From positions 124,001-188,000 of the forward strand of contig CALYLX010000155.1 in assembly GCA_944990035.1 (NCBI GenBank): a stretch of DNA of 64,000 nt, read 5' to 3'. Both the position numbers and the translations under genes were made by a program. The stretch is from Clitopilus passeckerianus. Lineage: Eukaryota > Basidiomycota > Agaricomycetes > Agaricales > Entolomataceae. The notes beneath the pieces were generated by a model. The model was not told where the DNA came from, ran no database searches, and worked only from the letters and a program-made list of their open reading frames with translations. Shown here in pieces: positions 33,275-45,000 of the stretch. Within the stretch, counting starts at the first letter, position 1, and the number at the start of each line of letters is the position of its first letter.

Positions 33275-34801
33275 CTAGTAGACAGGAAAGGTCGGATCGA
33301 TTTCTTTAGACCAGGCTTTTAGTCCTCCGATGACATCCTTGACCAGCCCATGACCATCATGGGAGAAAGAGTTTCTCAAGGCATCGGCTGCAATTTGAGA
33401 ATCGTTACCTAGCCTACATACGACATATGTTGCTGTAGTAGGATCGTTGGGCAAGTGATGAGAGGGCTCAGCAACCAGTTGATTTAGCGGGACGTCTAGC
33501 CATTTATCATTAGTTCGTCTTCCGTTGCAAGAAGAGGTTATAGCAGTTTACTCACTTATCGATCCTGGTAAATGGCAGATACCAAACTCAGTCTCCGACC
33601 TCACGTCAATGATATGAACGGGGTTTCCGGACTTTAGAGCCATATCTAGAGCCTGTGAATATGTGAGATGGAGTATTCTTGCCGATCAAAGGCGGGGAGG
33701 AAATACGGCACCCTGACAGCCACGCGAGTGTCAACTCCTCCAGGCACTAGCCCTCGTTGCTCCCAGTCAGGCCTGGCACCACCACAGAATTGAACGTAGT
33801 CAATTTCTTGGATAGTGGCTATCCTCTGATCTGCGGTTCCGCAGGCTGGGCAAGTAGGCTTACGGGACCTCAATTTGATGCTCCGGAACGGAGGGGAGCC
33901 AAGTGCTGAAAATAACAGCAGAGAAGGTTTGTACTCTGTAGATCGAACCTAAGTATGAGCAACCTTGGTTTAATCCGAGCAACTAACCATGAAGCCCTAC
34001 AATGATCTTGATTGTTTCGAGTGCTTGGAGATTGCCTATGATCCCAGTGACGGTACCGAGAATACCAGTCTCATCACAGGTTCCAACTAGCTCTTGCGCA
34101 GGAGGCTTTGGATATAGGCAGCGATAGCATGGGCCATCTTCACCGAGGTTGTAGACACAGAGCTGGCCTTCGTACTTTTGAGCAGCGCCGCTGACGAGAG
34201 GTTTCTTTAGATGCACGGTAGTATCAGAAAGTAGATATCTGGTTGGTGCATTATCTGTGCAGTCAAGGATAATGTCATAGGGCTCCAGAAGCTTGATAGC
34301 GTTATGAGGGCCGATTGCTTCTTTCATTACGTCTATTTGTAAATTAGAGTTGATCCTATTCAAAATGAGTCACTCATGTTGAACATGGGAGAGAACCATT
34401 CACCTCTTTAGTGCTAGTGCAGCCGACTCCGCCTTCGGCATCCCAATGGTTTCTTCATTATGAAGCACCTGGCGAGCTAAATTTGAAAGCTCAATATGAT
34501 CATGATCAACAATACCGATCCTTCCTATTCAGAGGCCTTCTTAGATCTGCCTTAGGAGGGCCCATCGAGTAGAGCGTACCTACGCCAGCTGCGCTGAGGT
34601 ACTGTAAAGCAGGACATCCAAGACCACCAGCGCCCACGACAACGACCGCAGCTTTCTGCAGTTTCACCTGGCCTGACGCATGAACCTGTCAGAGTAAGGC
34701 TCCCGTAAGGTCACAAATTGCTGACCAGGTAGTCCAAAGCCGTCTAGAATCATTTGTCTGCCATATCTGATATAGTCGTTGAGAGGCAACATCGCGGTCA
34801 T
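33275..34801 (-). CDS. UBA4: UBA4/MOCS3: E1-like adenylyltransferase and sulfurtransferase
   Basis: Exons: 34726-34801, 34580-34672, 34404-34524, 33988-34355, 33712-33905, 33556-33652, 33275-33495. The N-terminal E1/MoeB domain has [19 protein letters not shown] (nucleotide binding), the conserved RQVLH, CYRCLYP and a second CPACG for zinc, and [10 protein letters not shown] with the adenylyl-transfer Cys. The C-terminal rhodanese domain has [10 protein letters not shown] and active-site Cys in CRLGNDS. The protein activates the ubiquitin-like Urm1 by adenylation and thiocarboxylation, for tRNA wobble thiolation and urmylation (MoaD activation for molybdopterin in many fungi). It is cytosolic. 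It shares a 63-bp divergent promoter with APC10. Confidence 0.95.
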
Positions 34802-34864
34802 TGTGTAAAGAGTTCGGCTGGCCTGATTGACGCGTGAAGACTCTTTTGATCTTCCACCACCACC
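34802..34864. promoter_or_regulatory. 63-bp divergent spacer between UBA4 and APC10
   Basis: The two start codons are 63 bases apart on opposite strands, so both promoters and leaders must overlap each other or the coding sequences. Confidence 0.7.
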
Positions 34865-35736
34865 ATGTCGGTCAGCGTACCACCGGGAGCGACCTTAAAT
34901 ACACCCGACGACGGCACGCCTTTGATTCACTCAGGTGCCTCTACCTTGAAGTTCCTTTCAAGACCGCCTTGCTAAAGACACCAAAGCCACTGAAGAACCC
35001 CCAAATCTTCCCTGGCCAGACATCTCAACACGCGCTAAATGGTCCGTCTCGTCGTTCAAGTTTGGATTTGGAGCGGAGTGCTTGCGGGATGATGATCCTG
35101 AAACTTTCTGGCAGTCAGTAATTTCGCGCCATTGACCTTAGTCCTCTCACCAACAACTACCTGGCAGCTCCGACGGTCCTCAGCCTCATTTCATCACAAT
35201 CGAGTTCCCTCAAAAGGTGGCCATACAGGTGCATGGTCTCACTAAGAGACCTCAATTCATTGGAACTAATGCCTTGGTCAGAAACTCAGCATCCATTTGA
35301 GCTATATCCAAGATGATTCATATACGCCTTCAGCACTTGCTATTCGAGCCGGAACAGGACCAGGAGATCTACAAGATATAAGAGTCGTAACGCTTGAGAA
35401 ACCGGAAGGTTGGATAACCTTCGACGTCTCATCCGAACCAAACGAAGACGGCGAGGGGTTGTACGTCCATTCCCCATTCGTTCTCTCTTGAACTCACATC
35501 GTCGCGCCAGGGCTCCCGTATACGCTTACGTCCTCCAAGTCATCATTGCTGCCAATCATATGAGTGGAAAAGATACACATGTACGAGGCCTACGGGTCCT
35601 CGGACCTGTTGAGTAAGTATTCGATACCAGAATCAACGTTACAGTGCTCATTATGTCTTTTAGGGATTATACCCGCGAAGACGATCCTTTCACCTGGCAA
35701 TCGCTCAGTTACAAGATGTATGAAACTATTCGTTGA
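34865..35736 (+). CDS. APC10: APC10/DOC1 subunit of the anaphase-promoting complex
   Basis: Exons: 34865-34934, 34987-35113, 35168-35228, 35282-35460, 35511-35612, 35664-35736. The DOC domain reads WSVSSFKFGFGAECLRDDD, then ETFWHSDGPQPHFI, KLSIHLSYIQDDSYTPS and VLQVIIAANHMSGKDTHVRG. It ends in YETIR: the C-terminal Ile-Arg tail by which Apc10 binds Cdc27. Apc10 forms part of the D-box receptor and raises processivity of ubiquitination in mitosis. Length (~203 residues) is normal for the family. The last exon gives a 3' end just before the GH27 gene on the other strand. Confidence 0.95.
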
Positions 35737-35929
35737 AACGCGCAATCTCGCTCACGCGAATTATGGGCTCTTAGCTGTGACGGGTCTAGAAAATATGGCG
35801 AGGAAACATTTGGCTGGATCTCCTTTCAACCCACATATACAATCACTTTCCGAGTCTATCACGTCAAGAAAACAGTAGATTCGGATATTTGTTACATTGT
35901 ATAGAACTGCTCAGACACGTACTTCCCAA

Positions 35930-37830
35930 CTACGGCTGTTCTGTAAAAATGTATGCACGAACGTCGTGACTTGCAATATTACCATCAAAGAAGTAGTTGC
36001 CAACTACGCCCTTATTCTCGTGTTTCCAGAGGTCCCTGACTGCGTACTTTTTGTCGGCTTGAAGGTGAGGGGAATGCGAAAACGTGAAGTTGAGGTCCAC
36101 CGTGCGTTCGTTGAAGTTGATGTACATGATGGCGGTATGCTGCTTATCCTTGTAATATCCGCTGCACAGAAGGATTCAGTAAACTGCGTCTGTGCGGAAA
36201 GATAGAACTTGATACATACCTCCAGTACTGTGCAGGGAAAGACCTAGTGAGAGACGTCATAAGCAAGATTAAATCACGAGTAATAAGAAGGGTGGCTCAC
36301 GGATCCCAAGTATTATCAGGGTTCTTTCCCCAAAAGAAAGGCTTCAAAGGCTCTCCGATTGCGGTGTCTTGATTGATAGCAATAATCTCAGGATTAAGCA
36401 AGATATCCCGAGAGTCTTGTGAAAGTTTGGATATCTGACACGGATCGTTAGCAACAGGTCTACACTATCAACTCATCGCTATGCTTACATCGGTTCCGAT
36501 AAGAAGAGGGGACTTTGCAAGAGCCCATGCAGTGAAATGGCTTCGCTGTTCGTCAAGCGACAGGTTACCATTGCCGTTCTCCAACATATCTGAAATTTTT
36601 CATTAAAGACACTTCGACTTCAGAGCAAAAGGAAAGGCGATACCCAAGTCGTTGTGACCCCAGAAATTGGAGTAATCGCCAATAAAAGAGGCATTGTTCA
36701 GAATACCGGTGATGCGGCCCCAGTTGGGCTGTATATCATCGTACACTCAAAGCCTGTTAGATGAGAAGATCTCATACGAAAGGATGAAATGCTTACTGCG
36801 CCAGGAGTTGGCAATGGATGGCCCCCATTTCCAAGCATCAAAGCTCTGCCACTCGACAAAGGAGTAGAAGAGCATCTTGCCTGTGGCTGATTTGACTTGA
36901 TTCAAGGCATCGGTCCAGCGCTGGAACCGTTGTTGATTGGTCCCTTGGAAACTCCCAGAATCGCAGTTGTCGATCTTAAAATTGTGCATCAGCCCAATCC
37001 GTCTATTAACGACACATAATGTACCTTGATGTAGTCGAACCCTTTCCATTAAGAAATGTGAGTCAGATTCGAAGTTAACAAGGGGGGGCATACCCCAATC
37101 AACAAAGGAGCGGGCATCGGTAGCTTCATGATTGAGGCTGCCCGCATATCCCGCGCACTAAATTGTCATGAGTTAGCCATGAGTTGAAACCCGCGGGGAG
37201 AAAGGTATACCGTTGTGAGACCTTGGTCTTCCTGAAGTACACCAGTTCGTTAACTCCTGGTTTTCGAAGATGAACTCCCTCACATAGATCTGAAGGAAAA
37301 GTCAGAAGCCGAAGACATCCAAGCTCACATGTATAGTACTTACACCAGCTTTGAATCCCAGGCCGTGCAGGAAGTCCGTCAGATTCTTCATGCCGCCTTC
37401 ACTAGGAGTAAGAATTGGCACCACCTCAAGAGCAAGAATAGCGCAGACCAGGAAACTTCGTAGAATCAGGTACTAATTTTCCTGAAGAATCGCGAGATTT
37501 GGTATTCCAGCAATCGTCCAGATTGATATAGTTGTATCCAGCTGCTAAGAAGCCGAGATCTTTCATCTGAGTAGCGGTTTGACGGATGAGTGTTTCGTTG
37601 ATGCTGCAAGCATAGCGATTCCAGCTAAGATCTCTGTCAGCGAACAGAGGCTTCGCAGAGGAGTTACATATCGGCATACGTGTTGAAACCCATAGCAGGT
37701 GTCTTCTGGAGACCATTGTTCCATGCCACCTTAGAAGGATTCGTGAGCTCTTCGGATATAGTACTTTTTAAAAGAGACCTACACTGGCATGAATTGCAGA
37801 TGAGATGAAGAAGAGAAGAGAGCCTTTCAT
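35930..37830 (-). CDS. GH27 alpha-galactosidase (melibiase), secreted
   Basis: Fourteen exons: 37780ish-37830, 37680-37729, 37449-37624, 37344-37396, 37284-37289, 37211-37231, 37094-37157, 37025-37042, 36797-36974, 36644-36745, 36489-36589, 36301-36434, 36220-36243, 35930-36161. A signal peptide ([16 protein letters not shown]) is followed by [52 protein letters not shown] (nucleophile Asp) and [18 protein letters not shown] (acid/base Asp region). A C-terminal beta-sandwich follows. The enzyme would release alpha-galactose from galactomannan or raffinose-type sugars outside the cell. One exon is 6 nt (ATCTAT, Ile-Tyr), which restores the conserved GIY motif. A TATATAAA lies about 45-55 bases upstream of the start. 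Confidence 0.93.
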
Positions 37831-38502
37831 TTGACTTCCAGTTGTCAAGTGGGCTCTCTGCACCGTTCGGCCGTTTATATAAAATTTGAAGCATTCACGA
37901 GACTGGATCGCGTTTGTGGTACCATGCAAAATCAGCGACGGGTACATTCAGAACTGTCGTCACAGGATGCCCAATGTCGAGTCGTTGCATAGTTCCTGGT
38001 CTCGACATGACCTGTGAACCATATGGATCGTGGAGTTGCACTTCTGGTACATGGTGTTCGCAAGGGCATCGATCAAGAAGCTCATCATCGAGTGCACGAG
38101 AAGCCGTTCGGCATGAGCAAGGGCGGTTTTCTGAACCTCAAATGACCACTAAACCACTGATTTCGTCGTCGGGTCCGCTTAGACCGCATGAGTCTGCTCA
38201 AACATCGCCTAGGATGTCGGTTGTCCTATGCATAGCGTCTTCAGGCCCAGGCGATGATGAAGATGCTAAATTACAAAACAAGAATAGAAATAAGAACGCG
38301 ACTCAATGATTGGCAACCATGGGCTGATGGGATCTAGCCACAATCAGCGCCGGATTCAGACGCGTGTCAGAGGAATATAAAGACGAGCAGGAGTGATGAG
38401 GGCTCTTCAGAGAGCTGGTCTTTCTCCCAATAATCTCCACACGTACCAAGTAAGTAGCCACCTGGCTTAAATCTCGCCCTGTTCTGATCATCTTTGTGAA
38501 GC
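37831..38502. promoter_or_regulatory. divergent promoter region between GH27 and a secreted protein
   Basis: 672 bp. It holds TATATAAA at about 37874-37883 for GH27 and AATATAAAG at about 38375 for the rightward gene. A 131-codon plus frame at 37914-38309 shows no protein features and is not called. Confidence 0.5.
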
Positions 38503-38895
38503 ATGTTCAATACTCGCATTATCGTCATCGCACTTGCCCTGGCTAGCACAATAGTTTCAGCGTGCCCAATCGACGTCTTGCAGCGCGATGCGGATGACAT
38601 GCAGTACTTGGCGGCAAGAGCTCGGACTACCAAGCCCAAGTCCAAGCCAGCGGCTGGGAAAGCGAAACCCCAAGCTCACACGAACAAGATATCAGTTCAG
38701 GCGGCCCCTAAAAGTTTCAGCCAGGCTAGCAAACAATGGACTGGTGCAGCTGCCGCATCTGCTAACCAGCTTCAAATGAAGTATAACCAGGATATGACAA
38801 GATTGCGCCAGGACAAGGCTCGTATGCAGCAGGCGGTGCAATCAAGCCAACAATCATACGCCTCCACCGAAGCATCAATCAAGAAATTATTCTAG
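38503..38895 (+). CDS. small secreted protein, unknown function
   Basis: A 130-residue single-exon frame. The N-terminus has a clear signal peptide (IIVIALALASTIVSA). A Lys/Pro-rich low-complexity segment (TKPKSKPAAGKAKP) follows, then a helical C-terminal half (QMKYNQDMTRLRQDKARMQQAV) likely to form a coiled coil. It has only one Cys, in or near the cleavage site, so it is not a typical Cys-rich effector. I do not recognise a family. A TATA-like box lies about 125 bases upstream. Confidence 0.75.
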   Translation: MFNTRIIVIALALASTIVSACPIDVLQRDADDMQYLAARARTTKPKSKPAAGKAKPQAHTNKISVQAAPKSFSQASKQWTGAAAASANQLQMKYNQDMTRLRQDKARMQQAVQSSQQSYASTEASIKKLF

Positions 38896-39207
38896 CTTGC
38901 ATGTCGTATCTCTGTATCTCAATGAGTGGCGAATAAAAGCGACGTTGGTAGTGATGTTTATCTCTTAGAGTTGGAATTTTGAGAGCCCATAGTCAAGACA
39001 AAAGCCAAAAGCCCTGCCCAAGGTAAACGCCTCCAGCCAAGCTGCAGAACGTGTTTAAAATAGGCCCGGCATGTCGGCTAAGAATTCCTGAAACAACTCT
39101 GTGAGTCGTGACGTTGTTATATCCGGATCCCGACGAACCTCCACACCTTCCAACAACCACCACCCCCAGGAGCCCGTTGCGTCCCAAACGCTCAGCACAC
39201 GCCAGCG
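38896..39207. other. intergenic, nothing recognised
   Basis: 312 bp between two plus-strand surface or secreted genes. No frame or repeat stands out. Confidence 0.5.
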
Positions 39208-39880
39208 ATGTGGATACTATTCTTCGTGCACCTAACCTTCCTGACTTTGCTAGCCCAGGCTCAGCAGACAATAACGACAACGGATGTGTGAGCCTACCGA
39301 GTTCCCCCTTTGAACAAGACATGGAACTGAAGGATGTTTTTCAGTAACGGACAGACGGTTGTTGCAGTGGTTGGGACGGATCCAGTAGCATTAATACCCA
39401 CTACCTCTATAATGTACGTCCTTGCAGCTCATTCTGACCAATCTAAACTCACTCCAACCAATCCCCAGATCAACAATTCTCCCCGCAGCACCAACTACGG
39501 AGACCACAGCAACGGTAGCAACGACAACGACACCTCCACCGGAAGATCCTGATCAGCAAGGTCCCGTTGGAGCACCTGGGCCTACTAATACTGGAACAGG
39601 AGGTCCTACACCCTACACCTACACAACCGTGATTGGCGGCGTGACCTACACAAGCCAAGACATCTTCCAACCAACGAACCCCCCTACACTACAGCCTAGC
39701 ATTGGCGCTTCAGGGACAGTCTGGGACTTTAGCGCTTGGCAATCTCAATACGGCGCTCAGACGGCGGGTTCTAATGTTGCTTGTCCAACAGCTCGAATCG
39801 GCGGTGTCTCGACACCATGGGCACTTTCTTTGAGCACCATTGCAGGCGTGGCTTTCGGAGCATGGATGGCTCTTTTCTAA
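39208..39880 (+). CDS. GPI-type, Thr/Pro-rich surface protein
   Basis: Exons: 39208-39287, 39345-39413, 39469-39880. Translation starts MWILFFVHLTFLTLLAQAQ, a signal peptide. The middle is Thr/Pro/Ala-rich (TTETTATVATTTTPPPED), a likely O-glycosylated stalk. A Thr/Tyr-rich motif follows (YTYTTVIGGVTYTSQDIF), and the protein ends in a hydrophobic tail (LSLSTIAGVAFGAWMALF) of GPI-attachment type. It would be at the plasma membrane or in the cell wall. No enzyme domain is visible. Confidence 0.82.
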
Positions 39881-40150
39881 TGAGGATACGACAAGGACAC
39901 GATACTAGGACCACGGACTTGATTTCAGTAATTTCTACACCTTCCGCAATGACTTTACGATCTAGATGACTGTACTCGATACGAACAATTTTTTTGTACA
40001 TGTATCATATTGTCGCTTCTTCTCATTCTTCTCTCGTGTAGGATTTACAACCAGCAAACCCAACAATATGCTTTACTCAAAGGCGAGGCCGTTGCAGCGT
40101 GTCAAAATCATCTCCACCGATCACGCGTAGCGGAAGCAAAATAAAAACCT

Positions 40151-40231
40151 GGGGGCACCGTGGATTGAACACGGGACCTTTAGAATCCAGTTTGCTTCAG
40201 TCTACTGCTCTCCCAACTGAGCTATGCCCCC
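40151..40231 (-). tRNA. tRNA-Phe (GAA) with a short intron
   Basis: On the minus strand, the 7-bp acceptor stem GGGGGCA/TGCCCCC, a D arm (TAGCTCAGTTGGGAGAGC), an anticodon loop CTGAAG and a T arm with TTCAATC all fit. A ~9-nt intron (CAAACTGGA) sits after position 37, the eukaryotic nuclear location. A T-rich run follows the 3' end, consistent with a Pol III terminator. No CCA is encoded. The anticodon stem has one mismatch at its base (G27-A43). Confidence 0.88.
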
Positions 40232-40353
40232 GTATAAAAATATATCCTCTGAAACCCTCTAGATTCACTACAAAGCACTTCAAATTTTGGACTTCCACAC
40301 ATTGTCTACCCAAGTATTACAGTATAGCAAAAATGTTGGAAGCAAGACTCGGT

Positions 40354-41386
40354 CTAGCTTTGTGTCTGCGCTCTCAGCTGGATTACAAAGTCACTCAGCA
40401 CGGCAAAATCTCTAATTTGCTTGGGAGCATATCGCTCGTACACCGTACTTTCGCTATATGCAACTTCAGCAACTTTGATCTGTAGAGGAAATGAGGGTCG
40501 TTAGATTGGGGGTGGTATAGATGGATAAGGCGCAACTCACGAGCACGTCCGCCGTTAAACCTTTCACAGGTGAGGCGCAACTCCTGAACCTATGCATCCG
40601 GTACGACATATTACCAAAGTAGGGGACGATGTTGTCCGTCGTGTTCTAAGAATATCCGTTAAATTGATACGAAACGCCGCATCGACGAAAACGTACGTAG
40701 TATTCCGTGTCATATGGCCAATCATCTGTGCCGGCTTTAGCTAGAACTTCGCTCTTTGCGAAACTTGGATCGAGAATGGCTCGTAATGGATGTGTGAAGA
40801 TTCTGTCGACTTCAGAAGGCGACGCTTTTAGTTCATTCAGAAGGCTTGGGCGGGTCAGAACCGCGATGACGGGTATGACGACGACTTTGTAAAGCGATAT
40901 GTAGGGGTCCAAAGTTGCGATGGTGTGGACATGCGGTGAGTGCCGTGGTAGTCCGACTTCTTCAAAAGCTTCCCTATGCTAATCTGTTCTTGAGTATAGG
41001 AGGTAAAAGCGCATGAAAGCCCACTTACAGCAGTTTCAAGAAAATCCGCATCCGTCTCATCTGCCTTGCCGCCAGGTAGTGCAGTTTGCCCAGGATGGGA
41101 CCTCAGTGATTTCGACCTTGTAGTCAGCAGAACGCGAAGCTCTCCAGCTTCTTCATAAAGCAGCACGAGAACAGCTCCTAGCTTGGTTCGTGGATGTACA
41201 GATCTGGCATTGGGTGCGTTAGATGGGTTGGGAAAGAGTGAATTTAGGATGACTAACGAACAGATCATAGCATCCAGGCGAGTTCTTCATCAGACGATGA
41301 ATGCACTTCCTAGACTCCTCCGTTAGTCCATCCAAGGCTCCGTGAGGTAAGGGAGGGGCCGAGATGGGTAGTTGAATGTCAACCAT
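40354..41386 (-). CDS. Nudix hydrolase, peroxisomal CoA-diphosphatase type (Pcd1/NUDT7-like)
   Basis: Exons: 41262-41386, 41029-41203, 40697-40978, 40541-40645, 40354-40479. The Nudix box is split by an intron: GGKADETDADFLETA then HREAFEEVGLP, fitting GX5EX5[UA]XREX2EEXGU except that the last acidic pair is EE as required. The preceding SHPGQTALPGG is the UPF0035 motif typical of CoA pyrophosphatases. These enzymes split CoA and oxidised CoA to 4'-phosphopantetheine and 3',5'-ADP. I see no clear C-terminal SKL signal (it ends RAQTQS), so the peroxisomal location is not supported. Confidence 0.88.
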
Positions 41387-41800
41387 GACTTGCGAATGGG
41401 AAGCGTTGCGTTATGTAGGAGGTGATACAGATAAAGCGAAGGCAGGAACGACGACGGATTTGTTTCGTGCTCCGGAGTTTTTATAACCCCCCATACAATG
41501 GCCCCAATGTGTTTTTGAGGTGAAATACACACCCTCGGCTCTGTCACTGTTCAGGTACAGCTGTGCGGCCGCGACGAATTGAACGGAAGCAGAGAGCTGA
41601 GGCTTGAGGTTCCACCTAGAGGACGGCATGACCAAATCCATTTTGGCAATGTCAGTGATTGGCTTTATGCGGTCTCTCCATATCACACCAGAAGATGTTT
41701 GCTTGCGGAAAGATAGATGATATTTAGAGTAATGAATGCAATACAATCTGGGTCTTCGATTGGGTGTAAAAAAGTATTGCACGCGTAATATGCGCAGAAT
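41387..41800. other. Nudix promoter region and tRNA-Met 3' flank
   Basis: 414 bp with no convincing frame. It must contain the Nudix promoter and the Pol III terminator of tRNA-Met. Confidence 0.5.
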
Positions 41801-41901
41801 GCCCCCTGCAAGGCTCGAACTTGCGACCTCAGGATTTGATGGTTCATGAACCACTCATATTACTATGAGACCTGCGCTCTAGCCAACTGAGCCAAGGAGG
41901 C
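41801..41901 (-). tRNA. tRNA-Met (CAU, elongator type) with an intron
   Basis: The minus strand has acceptor GCCTCCT pairing with AGGGGGC, D arm GGCTCAGTTGGCTAGAGC, anticodon loop CTCATA plus A after a ~28-nt intron, and T arm GCAAG-TTCGAGC-CTTGC. Removing the intron gives 73 nt. TTCGAGC in the T loop, and lack of the initiator T-loop AUCGA signature, favour the elongator. It lies about 185 bp upstream of NUP159 on the opposite strand. Confidence 0.88.
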
Positions 41902-42086
41902 ATGAATGACCTTGTACAAAGTGTTCTCTGGGCTTGACTCTGAAGGCCGATTACATCAGCATTCATTCCACGCCTCTGGATTCCTCAACCTCAGAGCTTT
42001 GCAGCTTGCCTCGGCCAGTAGGGTTGCTATAACCCGGTCGCTGTTTTCTCCATTATCTCTCAGAACAAGCACATAACGGCGCTGTA

Positions 42087-45000
42087 ATGAAAGAATATAC
42101 GCGTCTGGTACGACCAGAACAACCACAGGTTCAGATTGAACCAAGTGCCAAAGAATGTCCTCCTGAAGGTTTCAATGTCAGTACTGATAATTTCACGACT
42201 GCTCTGTCTAACACTTTTGACAGTATCCGACGTTCCGACTGCTAAGCAAGCAAGGTCGCGTTAATCTCTCGCCAGAACGCCTAGTTTTGAACCCCTCAAA
42301 TGACTACCGATTATTCGCAACCTCAAATACAAAGGGCTGGTTCGCAGCTGCAGGGCTTCAGAAGGATGGCTCATCGTGTGAGTAGCTTTCGTTTGTTCTG
42401 TCTTGAAGTAGCTCACAATTGCATCTAGGTCTCATTCTATCACCTCTTGAAGAACTGCGAGTTGCAGCAAAGGCAGCAAAGGATGGCAGCGAAGAAGTCT
42501 TCACCGCAAAACGCGTCCTTTCGCTGGAAACGAATAAACCACTGGCTCTCGCTTTCGCCAACGATGACACACGCTTGGTCATTGCCTTCGAGCAAGGCCA
42601 AATGCTGGTCTACGACACTGCAGCAATACTTACAGCAGGCACAGACTCCCCATCTCCGTTGCATGCTCTCTCCAGCTCTCCAGCACCCATCCTGCAATTG
42701 CGTGCAAATCCCGGATCAGATGCTGGCCTATCGGATATTATTGCTGTCGTGAGAGGGGATGGCACGGTGACGTTGATGAATACGAACCTAGAGCCGCAAG
42801 CCGGATGGCAAGCTGGAGATGAGAGTTCAACGCCAGTAGCTGGTGCGCTCGTCCAGAATTTTCTTGAGAAGTCTATACTCACCTTTATTAATAAAGTGGC
42901 CTGGTCGCCGAAAGGCAAACATATTGCAATAGGCCTGCGGACTGGGGACATCCTGACCTACTCCTTGGCCAACAAAGAGTCCATCAACAAGCATATCCCC
43001 CCGACAGCCCAGCCGCCACTCACTTCCCTTGACTGGCTTGCTCCTGGGCATACCTTCCGCACGGTTTATTCATCACCTATCCCCAACGCTTCAGACGCGA
43101 CACAGCATATTCTTTGTGTCGACTCCAAAACCAACACTGGAACTCATTTCGCTCCAAACTACCCATTCCCCCTCCCTGACCGCGAAAAGTACCAGCCCAT
43201 CGCGCTTCATCTGCCAAAATGGGATGAAGATGCAGGATCTTCCGAGTCGAAGAATCTGCTGGTTGTAGGCGACAAAAGCTCTGTCGACTTGGAAGTTCTT
43301 GGGAGTATTGGAACCCAGTGGTATCAACAATCACAGGAAAACCCCCTTTCTCTTCCTCTCGACAAGAATCAAGATGATACGATTATTGTTGCATTGGAAG
43401 CCGACCTCACGGATTCTTCGTCGTCGGCCCCCATCGTGTATGCATATTTGAACGATGGTACTCTCCAAGCATGGACTTTGGAGCATAGCAAACCTTATCA
43501 AGGCATGGTTAATCCCGGTACATCCGCGTCGATTGCACCCCAAAGCTCGACGTCAACCTCTGCATTTGGACAGTCGTCATTCGGTGCAAAGCCCCCTACG
43601 GCTGCAACCTTAGCCTTCGGCTCGACATCCATTTTTGGGCAGCCTCAGTCCACAGGTGCTTTTGGTCAAGCAAGCTCCCCATCTACCTTCGGCACCGCAG
43701 CGCCAAGTTTCGGGAGCTCTTCCTTCGGCCAGCCTGCGGGCGGGTCTGCATTCGGGAGTGCCACCACAACAAGTGCTTTCGGCAGTAGTGGTTTTGGCGG
43801 AGGCAGTTCTGCTTTTGGCTCTGGCACCAGCTCGACACCCAATGCCTTTGGAGGCAGCAGTGGCGGAGGGTTTGGTGCATTTGCGAATAAGCCACTGGCG
43901 ACCGTTGCTCCGGCTGCGTTCGGACAACCCAGCTTCGGATTTGGTGGTGCCTCAGCTTCCACTACAGCATCCTCCTCCTCGCCCCCGAGTGCACCAGACA
44001 TGACACGCGAAGAGTCTATGGCGGATGGCACATCTGCACCTACGGCTTCCGGCTTTGGTGGCTTGTCCCTCGGTGGTGATAGTAGTAGCAACGAGCAGTC
44101 CAACAAAAGTGGAATTTTTGGATCGTTCGGTTCTTCCACATCATCGACTGCGCCTACAGAATCATCTTCTGCCTTCGGAGCAGTGAAACCAGCCACTGGA
44201 TTTGGGGCCTTCGGTGACCTCAAACCAGCACAAACGTTTGGAAGCAGCACCTCATCAAGCTCAGAGACACCAAGTGCCTTTGGCGCTTCAACGACTACAC
44301 CTGCTGCACCTAAGCAATCTGCCTTTGGGCAGTCCAGCTTTGGCCAATCGTCGTTCGGAAAGTCATCTTTTGGGCAGCCTACTACATCTGCTTTTGGTCA
44401 GAGCGGTTTCGGTCAACCCTCTCCATTTGGTCAATCTTCGTTTGCGAAGCCTGCCCCCACAACGGGGACTGCGGCTTCTGGGGGAGGCTTTGGCGCTTTT
44501 GCATCTGCTACACCTACATCTTTCTCCGCCGCCGCTTCTCAACAAACAGGGGGATCAGGAGGGTTTGGCGCAAGCTCTGGTGGTACACCACCATCCACTA
44601 CTGGCGCATTTGGATCTTTTGCGTCCTCGAAGCCCTCCGCCTTTGGCGCGTCAGCGACCTCTCCCTTCTCGGCCTCGACGACGTCTCCTCCTGCCTCAGG
44701 AATTGGTTCCTTGACCTCTTATCCATTTGCTTCTGGCGGCGACAGCCCATTTGGCGCTCCCCGCAATGATACAACCTCCCCTTTCGCTTCCGCCGCAACA
44801 CCATCGTCATCTTCACCATTTGTTAAGTCAGAAACAACGACCCCCAAGCAACCTTCCGGCATCATTACACCCCAAGCTTCCCCGCCCACCAAGCCTCGCG
44901 CTGAACCGTCTATGGTTGATTCGGACAACGAGACTACCTCGCCAGTACCTGCCTTCAGCAGCACTCCTGCCAAGTCTCCCGGAGGTGCCTTTGGTGGCCT

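Noticed and set aside
37914..38309. 131-codon plus frame in the GH27 and secreted-protein promoter region
   Set aside because: It overlaps the divergent promoters, has Ser/Arg runs only, and shows no domain.
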